Notes under the pieces: generated by a model
The model's database searches: none
Told to the model about the DNA's origin: nothing
Seen by the model: the letters and a program-made list of their open reading frames with translations, nothing else
Position numbers and translations under genes: made by a program
From: a virus
IMG/VR virus record: IMGVR_UViG_3300023239_000006
Location: 62,001 to 126,000 of that record
DNA length: 64,000 bases
Direction: 5' to 3' (one strand)
Shown here: positions 1 to 6,739 of the stretch, piece after piece
Layout of the letters: every line of letters starts with the position of its first letter
Numbering within the stretch: position 1 is the stretch's first letter

Positions 1-22
1 ATTGTATTTATCGGAGAAAAAT

Positions 23-889
23 ATGAATCAAAATGTAAATATACCGCAAACGCCAAAATTAAATCCTTTGGCTAATTGGTATAGACAGCCTAAAATCTAT
101 GTGAGATTGCCTAGTCAAGGTCGATTCTATCCCCCAGGTGCATTAGACGTTAGTGCAAACGAAGAATATCCTGTATACTCAATGACTGCCAAAGACGAGT
201 TAATGTTTAAAACTCCTGATGCACTGTTAAGCGGGCAAAGTACAGTTGAAGTTATTAAAAGTTGTATTCCTGCTATTTTAGATCCCTGGGCAATGCCCAG
301 TATTGATCTAGACTTTGCACTCATTGCTATCCGCATCGCTACCTACGGCGAAAACATGGAAGTTAGAGTAGACTGTCCACATTGCAAAGAAGAAAATACC
401 TACGATATCAACCTGTCAGACTGGATTGGTATCTTTAGCCAATTTACTTACAATTCAATTGTAGAAGCTGGGCCGCTAAACGTGCATGTGAGACCTTACA
501 ACTATAAAGAAGTTACAAAAGCATCAATTAAAACACTAGAGCAACAGAAGATCTTTGGCATTATTAACAATGAAGAAATCAGCGATGAACTAAAGTTAGA
601 AAAGTTTGGTGAAAGTTTTGTTAGACTAACTGAACTCACAGTTGATATTATTGCAGATTGCATTACACATATTGAAACTCCAGACGGATCCACTGACGAT
701 AAAGTTCAGATCAAAGACTTTATTAATAATTCATCTAAAGATGTATTTGAAGCTATCCAAACACACATTACTAAAATTAAAGATACTATAGAGTTTAAAG
801 CAAAAGATGTCCAATGCGGAGACTGTCATAAGGAGTTCTTACTACCTGTGACAATGGACCAATCAAATTTTTTCGCAGTAAAATCTTAA
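23..889 (+). CDS. 26: T4 gp26-like baseplate hub assembly protein
   Basis: Predicted 288-residue protein resembling the T4 gp26 baseplate hub/assembly family (T4_baseplate). It has a conserved N-terminal segment reading IYVRLPSQGRFYPPG and two CxxC pairs (C118/C121 in CPHC, C265/C268 in CGDC) that probably bind one zinc. The family acts in assembly of the central hub of the baseplate. I place the start at ATG 23, which has a GGAG ribosome-binding site at 13-16; a TTG at position 2 is in frame but has no visible signal and lies at the window edge. The last codons (AAT TTT TTC) form a slippery sequence, and a second frame continues past the stop (see 865-913). A longer frameshifted product of about 359 residues is likely. 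Family call is firm, exact role is by homology. Confidence 0.85.
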   Translation: MNQNVNIPQTPKLNPLANWYRQPKIYVRLPSQGRFYPPGALDVSANEEYPVYSMTAKDELMFKTPDALLSGQSTVEVIKSCIPAILDPWAMPSIDLDFALIAIRIATYGENMEVRVDCPHCKEENTYDINLSDWIGIFSQFTYNSIVEAGPLNVHVRPYNYKEVTKASIKTLEQQKIFGIINNEEISDELKLEKFGESFVRLTELTVDIIADCITHIETPDGSTDDKVQIKDFINNSSKDVFEAIQTHITKIKDTIEFKAKDVQCGDCHKEFLLPVTMDQSNFFAVKS

Positions 890-913
890 ACAGCCCTTTG
901 CCGGAGATTTTAC
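865..913 (+). promoter_or_regulatory. Candidate programmed -1 ribosomal frameshift signal
   Basis: The heptamer AAATTTT at 865-871 is in the zero frame as A AAT TTT, the canonical X XXY YYZ arrangement. An overlapping T TTT TTC lies at 868-874. After a 6-nt spacer, GTAAAATCT (878-886) and AGATTTTAC (905-913) form a perfect 9-bp stem with an 18-nt loop that begins with the gp26 stop codon (887-889). Slipping back one base joins gp26 to the open frame ending at 1101. All parts are seen directly; use in vivo is inferred. Confidence 0.75.
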
Positions 914-1101
914 AGATAGCCAAACGGATGGAGTCTGAGGTTAAGGGAATCAAGAAAGACGTTCTCAAAATGTGTTGGTACATGAGAGGTCTTTCTTATA
1001 GTGAAGGCATGAATCTAAGTCATGATGAAAGAGAAATTGTTGCTGAGATTATTAAAGAAAACTTAGAGACTACAAAGAAAACTAACTTACCTTTCTTTTA
1101 A
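871..1101 (+). CDS. -1 frame extension of gp26 (gp51-position small protein)
   Basis: Open frame of 76 codons after the slip site, in the -1 frame relative to gp26; the frame is open from 832. It reads FFRSKILNSPLPEIL and then a charged helical stretch (IAKRMESEVKGIKKDVLKM), a conserved-looking GLSYSEGMNLSHDEREIV segment and a C-terminal LPFF. No ATG with a ribosome-binding site precedes it: the candidates are TTG 898 and ATG 928, both poorly placed. This fits translation as a gp26 fusion, like the G/GT tail assembly chaperones of lambda. It sits where T4-like marine phages often carry the small gene annotated as gp51, but I cannot show homology to T4 gp51. Independent initiation at 898 or 928 remains possible. 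Confidence 0.65.
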   Translation, partial: FRSKILNSPLPEILQIAKRMESEVKGIKKDVLKMCWYMRGLSYSEGMNLSHDEREIVAEIIKENLETTKKTNLPFF

Positions 1102-1105
1102 TCAT

Positions 1106-1133
1106 AAAAAAGCCTGCTTAAAGCAGGCTTTTT
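1106..1133. terminator. Bidirectional rho-independent terminator
   Basis: An inverted repeat AAAGCCTGCTT / AAGCAGGCTTT flanked by A-run on the left and T-run on the right follows the gp26 frame and precedes the convergent minus-strand gene. Its symmetric A and T tracts allow termination in both directions. Confidence 0.85.
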
Positions 1134-1147
1134 GTTGGCTGTATATA

Positions 1148-1714
1148 TTACTTTTGACGGAACAATGTAAAGCCTTCGGCAACTACTTTACCGCTATTAA
1201 CTTTACTTTGAGTCTGCATAGCTGGTTGAGCTGGTTGAGCTGCTGCTCTGCCAGTAACTCTAACTGGATTTTTGCGTACAGGAGCCGGCGCTGTCATTGA
1301 AGTTTGTAGCATAGCAAGAATTTTCTGTTTCTCGCTAGGCTTTAAAGTGGCAATGGCCTGCTGTGCTTGTTTGTACCCAGATGCTGCTGCCATTGGTGCT
1401 GCGTTCTTAGGAGCTGCTTTCTTAGGAGCTGCTTTCTTAGGAGCCGTAACTTTAGCATATTCATCGTCATATGCTTTTTTCACAGCTGGATCTTGTTCTG
1501 CATCTGGTTCTGCATCTGGAACATCACCTGCAATGTTTGCAGTAGAAGTAGCTTTACCTTTTTGGTACGCTTTCTTAACGCCACCTGCAATGCCGCCAAT
1601 CATACCAACGCCTTTAGCAACCCCGCCAATGCCCTTAGCTAGTCCACGACCAATAGCACCTAACGGTCCTTCTTCAAGTTCTTGTGATTCAGTTAAGATT
1701 TCAGTTAGTCGCAT
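1148..1714 (-). CDS. Putative internal/injected capsid protein, Lys-Ala-rich
   Basis: 188 residues with no recognised enzymatic domain. The N-terminus MRLTEILTESQELEEG ends in L-E-E-G, which matches the (L/I)-x-E cleavage rule of the T4 prohead protease gp21; cleavage after E15 would remove a short capsid-targeting leader. Then comes a glycine-rich GxxxG-like stretch (residues 17-50, GRGLAKGIGGVAKG), an acidic patch, a histone-like run of three APKKA units (DNA repeats at 1401-1445), a helical KPSEKQKILAML segment and a basic tail. A late promoter lies at 1764-1771 and TAGGAA serves as ribosome-binding site. This composition and late expression suggest a DNA-associated protein packaged in the head. 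Role is inferred, not proven. Confidence 0.5.
   Translation of the reverse strand: MRLTEILTESQELEEGPLGAIGRGLAKGIGGVAKGVGMIGGIAGGVKKAYQKGKATSTANIAGDVPDAEPDAEQDPAVKKAYDDEYAKVTAPKKAAPKKAAPKNAAPMAAASGYKQAQQAIATLKPSEKQKILAMLQTSMTAPAPVRKNPVRVTGRAAAQPAQPAMQTQSKVNSGKVVAEGFTLFRQK
1401..1445 (-). repeat. Three tandem 15-bp repeats encoding Lys-Ala-Pro units
   Basis: Three consecutive copies of a 15-bp unit (GCTTTCTTAGGAGCT on the plus strand, one or two mismatches) encode the repeated A-A-P-K-K peptide inside the internal-protein candidate. Copy number variation by slippage is plausible. Confidence 0.8.
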
Positions 1715-1730
1715 TTTAATTCATTCCTAG

Positions 1731-2311
1731 GCATATGTTATAATCTTTTTCAGATCTATAGTTTATTTATTACAATAATGAGCTAAAGCTCATTTGCTTT
1801 TTCGCTCACGCTCAAAGCACTTCTTTTATTTAACAGTATTTTAAGAGATATGTTATTAATGCAATTAAGTATTATGCAGATTGTTCAGTCACACTTAGCC
1901 CTTGCGGGCTAAGAAAATCTAGCATTATGCGAGTTGCACAGTACACAGTAGCGTTAGAACTATAAGCATTGCTGCTTGCGTAGGCGGTTATCCGGTACCT
2001 ACTCATTCCGTCTTAATAATAACGGCGAATTACTATGCACACGCTATCGCACATAGTAATCGTGGGTCTCTCTCCCATCTTTTAGCCTTTTTTAATATTC
2101 TCTTTATAAATCAAACCGGTTGTACGTAGGCGTATCCGATCGTCGTCCTGTTAAGGATAGTGATTTATAACCTCTTCACCAAGTAGAGATTCCTTACCGT
2201 CACACATCAGAACGGATTTGGGGCACAGTTATAGTCGCCGGTGCGGGCTTTTTTGGTGATTAAATGCCTGGATTTGTTGAAATTGTCTGTGCCTAGCGGC
2301 AATGGTGTTGC
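1731..2311. other. 581-nt stretch without genes, rich in inverted repeats
   Basis: No plausible gene lies here. It holds many hairpins: AATGAGC/GCTCATT (1777-1794), TGCTTT/AAAGCA (1795-1819), a perfect 8-bp stem CTTAGCCC/GGGCTAAG with TTGC loop (1894-1913), ATTACTATG/CATAGTAAT (2029-2060), TGGG/CCCA (2063-2077) and TAAGGA/TCCTTA enclosing CTCT/AGAG (2152-2196). Two related copies of CGTAGGCG(GT)TATCCG occur at 1979-1994 and 2125-2138. A GC-rich patch followed by six T (near 2240-2256) may end a transcript on the plus strand. It could be a structured RNA or intron relic; I could not match it to a known family. Confidence 0.5.
1764..1771 (-). promoter_or_regulatory. T4-type late promoter element
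   Basis: AATAAATA on the minus strand, about 50 nt upstream of the gene starting at 1714. It matches the element repeated before late plus-strand genes in this window. Confidence 0.6.
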
Positions 2312-2746
2312 TTAAATTTTGGGTTTTTTGAGGATATGTGAGCCGTGAACTCGAACCTGTATGTGACCGTTGTACCAGTCAGTAGATTCTAGAACTTTGT
2401 GTTTAAATTGTTCTCTTGCCTCGATGTAGCTGCATTCTGATTTGTTTTTGCAGTAAAATAGAATTTCTCTGGTGAAGTTATTTTTGCCTAAAGTCTTAAT
2501 ATCTGCTGTAAGCGCATCGCTAGAACCATAATAGTCCTTCCAATCGCTTTCAATCTTGCCTCTAATTTTCTTTTTTTTCTTAGTGCCGTTCTTAAGTGTA
2601 ACTGTTTTATAAGTTGTTTTTGCGAACTTTGCTAGTTTTTTGCCTATATACTTGCGCCCAGAGATGACATTGGTAATAAGATATACGAAACCGATATAAT
2701 CTTCGGAGATTGCAGTAATTTCTTTCTTCTTATAGTACCATGTCAT
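2312..2746 (-). CDS. GIY-YIG family endonuclease-like protein
   Basis: 144 residues. The N-terminal third has the GIY-YIG core: VYLITN at residues 21-26 and KYIG about ten residues later, followed by a Lys-rich insert, a conserved WKDYYGSS segment and a Glu-containing helix (SYIEAREQFKH). Such nucleases in T4-like phages are usually free-standing homing endonucleases (Seg-like) or repair-type nucleases. The start overlaps the stop of the preceding small gene as ATGA, so it is co-translated at the end of the gp55-gp47-gp46 operon. It borders the structured non-coding region 1731-2311. Domain call is good, homing activity is inferred. Confidence 0.65.
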   Translation of the reverse strand: MTWYYKKKEITAISEDYIGFVYLITNVISGRKYIGKKLAKFAKTTYKTVTLKNGTKKKKKIRGKIESDWKDYYGSSDALTADIKTLGKNNFTREILFYCKNKSECSYIEAREQFKHKVLESTDWYNGHIQVRVHGSHILKKPKI

Positions 2747-2976
2747 CGAGTACTTATTTTAGGGGGTCTTCCTACCATGCCTTTCCTGGCTGCTTTACGT
2801 TCGTCTCTTTTTGCCTGTATTTCTGTGCGCCTTAAACTTGCCTCATTGCGTATCTCACTCAGCCAATATCGTGCTCTAACACCAGCACTATCTGAACCTC
2901 GATGTTCAAAGCGATCCTGATACTTAAAGTATTCCTGAAAAGCGTGGATCATACGATCATGACTGTCTGTACTCAT
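2743..2976 (-). CDS. Small conserved phage protein, basic C-terminus
   Basis: 77 residues, unknown function. It has the look of a helical protein (SAGVRARYWLSEIRNEASLRRTE) followed by a strongly basic segment and a GRPPK motif resembling an AT-hook-like DNA-binding tail. The start codon directly follows the gp46 stop (TAAATG) and its own stop overlaps the next start, so translation is coupled to gp46. The location suggests a role with the recombination nuclease, but nothing in the sequence proves it. Confidence 0.6.
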   Translation of the reverse strand: MSTDSHDRMIHAFQEYFKYQDRFEHRGSDSAGVRARYWLSEIRNEASLRRTEIQAKRDERKAARKGMVGRPPKISTR

Positions 2977-4758
2977 TTATTGTACTATCTCTACGTCGTT
3001 GCTGTAAGTGGTAAAGCCGCCTTCTTTTATTACTTTGAGCACATGATTTACTCGACTGGTTAAATCATCACGGTGACTGATCAAGAACACATTCTTATCA
3101 CGCTCGCGAGTCATCTTTTTAAGTACACTAATAGAACTTTCAACACCGCTAGCGTCCATACCGCTATCAACAAGCTCGTCAATAAACAATAAGTTGATAC
3201 TATGATATAAGTTTTCCCACACATCACGGAATGCCCAGCTCATACTTAGAATTAATCGATTACGTTCACCACGTGATAAGTTATCAAAGTCTAGATCTTG
3301 GCCTAACTGTGTAATAATAACACTCAAGTCATTCTGGAATTCAACGATATGTGGCAACCCAATCTTATCGAGGTAATATGTTAGGCGTTGATTCAAGTGC
3401 GCTAAGTTTTGATCAATAATTCGTTTGCGTACAAAACTATCTTTATTTGTTAGCAACTTGTGCAGGAACTCTTGATGCTCTTTGATGCGGTTAGCTTCAT
3501 TTACAGCTTGCCAGTTAATTTCCTGAACCGCACTTTTCTTAAGTTCGTTAATCTGTTCAAGATACGGATTATTATCACCTTCTTTAATTTCTAAATCTTT
3601 AATTAACCCGTTGATAGTATTCTTATGATTAAGTGCTTCCTCTAAGCTGTCGTACTGTACTCTAGGACAATCACCCAATTCACCAATTTCTTTCAAGGCA
3701 AATTCAGTGTCCATAATTATTTCCCCGGCAGATTCGAAGTTAACAGTAGCTTCTTCGAGATCTTTAAGTTTACCGGAAAGTACAGACTCATGTTTTTCAT
3801 CGTGAAATTCTTGTCCGCAGGCATGACATTGGTGATTTTTAAGAGTAGCAATTTCAGCAGTTAGCTTATCGAATCGTTTTGTATCTTTATCTTGTTCTAA
3901 TCGAGTGCGTTGCATTGCGCTAGTTAAATCGTTAATGTCTTTACGTTTTTCATTGTAGAGAGCAAGAGCCTTATGATTAACAATTTCAACTTCTGGATCA
4001 ATAGTACTAAGCGTGTCAATGCTCTTTAAAATATTTTCGATATTTTTTTCTTTAGTCTCATCCCACAGGCGCTGTTTTCGTTCTAGCGCATCGATACTCT
4101 GCTGTATACGCTCGTTGGACACTTTGATAGTTTCAATGCGAGTGTTTTCTGTCGTAATTGAATCTTTGCTAATACGGATAGCTTCTTTAAGGGTTTCTGC
4201 TTTTTCAGAAAGTAAAGTAATGCCCAATAACTGCTCAATAATGCTGCGTTGTTCACCAGCTTTCATAGACAAGAACGGTTCGGTGTAAGTGTTCAACGCC
4301 ACAAGATGCTTAAACATATCGTGACTCATGCCCATCATTTCTTCGATGGCTTTTTGTGTTTCACGACTATCACCTTGACTTTCGTCTAGGTCTTTAAGAT
4401 ATTGTTCTTGACCATTGATACTAAATTTGAGTACGTTAGGTTTACGGCCACGTTCAATATGATACTCTTGACCATCTTTGTCAAATGTCAGGGTAACTAA
4501 CATACCCTTACCGTTAATCTTGTTAACTAGATTATCTTTTTTGATGTTAGTAAGAGCAGTTCCATAAATGCCATAGCTAAGGCCGTTAATAATAGTAGTC
4601 TTACCAGTACCGTTGCGAGCACCACTATCATCTCCACCAAGGTCTAAGTTTTCACCGAGTACAAGTGTAAGCTGGCCTTTGTCAAAACTAATAGCCTGGG
4701 TTTGATTGCCCACACTCATAAAGTTGCGAACGGTTAAATTCTTTATCTTAATTGTCAT
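2977..4758 (-). CDS. 46: Recombination endonuclease subunit gp46 (SbcC/Rad50-like)
   Basis: 593 residues, close to T4 gp46 (560). ATP-binding SMC-type subunit that works with gp47 to resect DNA ends for recombination-dependent replication and host DNA breakdown. Walker A is at 46-55 (GARNGTGKTT), coiled coils flank the zinc hook CHAC (C311/C314), the ABC signature LSRGERN is at 494-500 and Walker B NLLFIDEL at 522-529 is followed by a D-loop. Its first four bases overlap the gp47 stop (ATGA type), so the two subunits are translationally coupled. All key residues are present. Confidence 0.95.
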   Translation of the reverse strand: MTIKIKNLTVRNFMSVGNQTQAISFDKGQLTLVLGENLDLGGDDSGARNGTGKTTIINGLSYGIYGTALTNIKKDNLVNKINGKGMLVTLTFDKDGQEYHIERGRKPNVLKFSINGQEQYLKDLDESQGDSRETQKAIEEMMGMSHDMFKHLVALNTYTEPFLSMKAGEQRSIIEQLLGITLLSEKAETLKEAIRISKDSITTENTRIETIKVSNERIQQSIDALERKQRLWDETKEKNIENILKSIDTLSTIDPEVEIVNHKALALYNEKRKDINDLTSAMQRTRLEQDKDTKRFDKLTAEIATLKNHQCHACGQEFHDEKHESVLSGKLKDLEEATVNFESAGEIIMDTEFALKEIGELGDCPRVQYDSLEEALNHKNTINGLIKDLEIKEGDNNPYLEQINELKKSAVQEINWQAVNEANRIKEHQEFLHKLLTNKDSFVRKRIIDQNLAHLNQRLTYYLDKIGLPHIVEFQNDLSVIITQLGQDLDFDNLSRGERNRLILSMSWAFRDVWENLYHSINLLFIDELVDSGMDASGVESSISVLKKMTRERDKNVFLISHRDDLTSRVNHVLKVIKEGGFTTYSNDVEIVQ

Positions 4759-5765
4759 AGGTTTCTATAAATGTCCAACAACATACCTTTGTCAAATGCA
4801 TCGCTTTCGATAGCATTAATTTGATTCATAACAATTGTATCTACACTTTCAAAGCTAATATCAATTGGAACAGAATTTGATTCTATTTCTACTTTTTCGG
4901 GGATTAACATCAACTCACGTAATTTGTACTGAGGAATAAACTGCTCTTTGATAAAGTTTGCTTCTTCGAACGTAATAGGCAAGTCGATAGTCACACGGCA
5001 ATGCATCTTCTCACGTAGAAGTCCTTCTGGGTCGTCAATAATCTGACTCAGCTTGTAGGTTCTAAACGTGGGCTGCCCTGGCCATGTATGATATTCGGGC
5101 TCATTGCCCCACTCTAGAATCATCATACCGCGAACATCGTCACCTGCATCGGCATAATTATGGGGGAAAGCATTGCCAATGTAGGTTACATTGCCTTTAC
5201 TCTGTCGCTTATGAAAGTGTCCGCTGAATACATACTCTTGTCCACTAAAGTGACTAGCTTGCAACGTTCCGTGATCTGGCATCTGCACCATGGCGTTCAT
5301 ATAGAACAATGGCAACTCTAAGTGTCCAAACACATAGCGGCTTTTAAGTTTAGAAACTCCTCGCCACTCGTCGCCTATTAGCCAAGGCATAATAGTAACA
5401 TCACCTTCTGTTAATTGATCTCTAACAGGAATAATGTTAGGAAACAGTCGCATAAATTCGATGCTATTAATTTCACGCTTGTCTTTGTAGAACAGATCGT
5501 GATTGCCTAGAATAAAATAGACTTTTTCAAAACTTTTGCTCAGCTTCTCTAAGTTGCTCACAGTATAATTCATAGTACTAACGTCTGTAGTACTGCGATT
5601 ATGATGCCAGTCTCCTAGAAAGATTGCAGTTTCGCAACCTTGTTCTTTAGCAGTGTCACAGAACCAAGATACGAAATCTTCGCAATCTTGATTATGTGTA
5701 CGACTACCACTTTTAAGGCCAAAGTGAATATCTGTGAAACAAGCGACTTTTTTAAACAATGACAT
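4755..5765 (-). CDS. 47: Recombination endonuclease subunit gp47 (SbcD/Mre11-like)
   Basis: 336 residues, same size class as T4 gp47 (339). Metallophosphoesterase nuclease subunit of the gp46-gp47 complex. Visible metal motifs are FTDIHFG (D12, H14), FLGDWHHN (D52), LGNHD (N88, H89) and SGHFHKR (H183, H185). It follows gp55 with a 45-nt gap that contains AGGAG and a consensus sigma70 promoter whose -35 box abuts the gp55 stop, so it can be transcribed both with and independently of gp55. Confidence 0.95.
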   Translation of the reverse strand: MSLFKKVACFTDIHFGLKSGSRTHNQDCEDFVSWFCDTAKEQGCETAIFLGDWHHNRSTTDVSTMNYTVSNLEKLSKSFEKVYFILGNHDLFYKDKREINSIEFMRLFPNIIPVRDQLTEGDVTIMPWLIGDEWRGVSKLKSRYVFGHLELPLFYMNAMVQMPDHGTLQASHFSGQEYVFSGHFHKRQSKGNVTYIGNAFPHNYADAGDDVRGMMILEWGNEPEYHTWPGQPTFRTYKLSQIIDDPEGLLREKMHCRVTIDLPITFEEANFIKEQFIPQYKLRELMLIPEKVEIESNSVPIDISFESVDTIVMNQINAIESDAFDKGMLLDIYRNL

Positions 5766-5781
5766 AGTATCTCCTAATATT

Positions 5782-5810
5782 ATTATACAGGGTTAAAGAC
5801 AAAATGTCAA
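5782..5810 (-). promoter_or_regulatory. Perfect consensus sigma70 promoter for gp47-gp46
   Basis: On the minus strand TTGACA (5810-5805), an exact 17-nt spacer and TATAAT (5787-5782). Predicted start is near 5775, just before the AGGAG site and the gp47 ATG at 5765. This is an early promoter read by unmodified host RNA polymerase. Confidence 0.85.
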
Positions 5811-6659
5811 CTAGTCGTTATCGCCAACAGGAGGTGTAGCTGAAATAGTTGCTCCACCGCCTCCGGACCCACTGTTCTGCCTACTCCAACTTGGGTTCAT
5901 TCCGTTCATTTCAAGAATATCATCTCGAATGTTTTGATTACGCTTCTCAATATTGATAATGCGAACAAAACTGTTAGTAACAGCAGCGGTATAGTAAGCA
6001 AACGGGTTATCACTTTTGCTTTCATCAAATTGTAAACCTATCTGGGTGAGCTGAAGGATTGCTTGACCGCGCATTTCATCGTTGTAAGTATAGCCACGAA
6101 CGTTTCCTCTGGTCGCATATCTTTCACATAATTTTAAAAACATGCGAGCTAGATTGTTAGTCATTTGCCCGTGTTCTTTATTAAACACTCCTGTGGTAAA
6201 ATCACCTTTCCAGTGGCTCTTACCAACTAAGATTAGGTTATTATTAGCATCAAACTTCCAGTGTTGGAACGGAGGAAAATTCACTTTTTCGTGACTATCG
6301 GCAGTATTTTTTAAAGTCTTCTTACGACCCGGAGCAAGCGGAACATGTACAAAGGTCATAACTCTAAAAACTACATCATCTTTCTTGATAGTTTTATAGT
6401 CGATTTCGAATTCTTTAGAAGGTAACTTTTTACCACCTGCAAGTACAGCAGCTTCGTGAGCTAATTTAGCTAATCTTGATGCTCTATTGCGTTTAGCTTC
6501 CGCTATTGTACGAATATTGATCTTTTCTACATTTGGTATAATCATATCATAGTCTGCGTATTCGGGCGCAGAGTAGGTACAAAATGTGTTTTTGCTTCTG
6601 TGGATCTCTTTTAATAGATCTTTGTTAGTTAGATACTTTATTTTGGGTACGGTATTCAT
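5811..6659 (-). CDS. 55: Late-transcription sigma factor gp55
   Basis: 282 residues. The C-terminal half has the sigma region-2-like signature of T4 gp55: YTYNDEMRGQAI, a conserved FDESKSDNPFAYYTAAV and IEKRNQNIRDDIL (about residues 190-255). gp55 directs RNA polymerase to TATAAATA-type late promoters with the sliding clamp. It is about 100 residues longer than T4 gp55 (185): the extra part is an N-terminal and central region with a basic RNRASRLAK segment and an SHWKGDF motif. The tail is a glycine-rich GSGGGGATIS sequence rather than an obvious hydrophobic clamp-binding motif. It has its own extended -10 promoter (6685-6693) and an AGGAG site. Confidence 0.85.
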   Translation of the reverse strand: MNTVPKIKYLTNKDLLKEIHRSKNTFCTYSAPEYADYDMIIPNVEKINIRTIAEAKRNRASRLAKLAHEAAVLAGGKKLPSKEFEIDYKTIKKDDVVFRVMTFVHVPLAPGRKKTLKNTADSHEKVNFPPFQHWKFDANNNLILVGKSHWKGDFTTGVFNKEHGQMTNNLARMFLKLCERYATRGNVRGYTYNDEMRGQAILQLTQIGLQFDESKSDNPFAYYTAAVTNSFVRIINIEKRNQNIRDDILEMNGMNPSWSRQNSGSGGGGATISATPPVGDND

Positions 6660-6684
6660 TATATAAGGATCTCCTGTTACTAAT

Positions 6685-6693
6685 ATAATAGCA
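6685..6693 (-). promoter_or_regulatory. Extended -10 promoter for gp55
   Basis: TGCTATTAT on the minus strand fits an extended -10 element (TGnTATAAT) about 25 nt upstream of the gp55 ATG; no good -35 box is seen. It lies back-to-back with the late promoter of gp48. Confidence 0.45.
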
Positions 6694-6705
6694 CATTTTT
6701 AATGA

Positions 6706-6713
6706 AATAAATA
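6706..6713 (+). promoter_or_regulatory. T4-type late promoter for the baseplate operon
   Basis: AATAAATA, with predicted start near 6720, directly before GCGGAG (6721-6726) and the gp48 ATG at 6740. One of several identical elements in the window. Confidence 0.7.
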
Positions 6714-6739
6714 GAGTATAGCGGAGATATTTAACCAAA

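Noticed and set aside
2-22. TTG at position 2 as gp26 start
   Set aside because: The ATG at 23 has a GGAG site and matches the expected N-terminus.
1272-1730. Plus-strand frames opposite the internal-protein gene
   Set aside because: Cys/Phe/Ala-rich mirror frames caused by the Lys-Ala repeats; no start signal or family.
1731-2311. tRNA genes or a complete group I intron
   Set aside because: No T-arm GTTCRA pattern or cloverleaf; a TATAGTC string near 2230 recalls an intron core, but no pairing GACTA partner is seen nearby.
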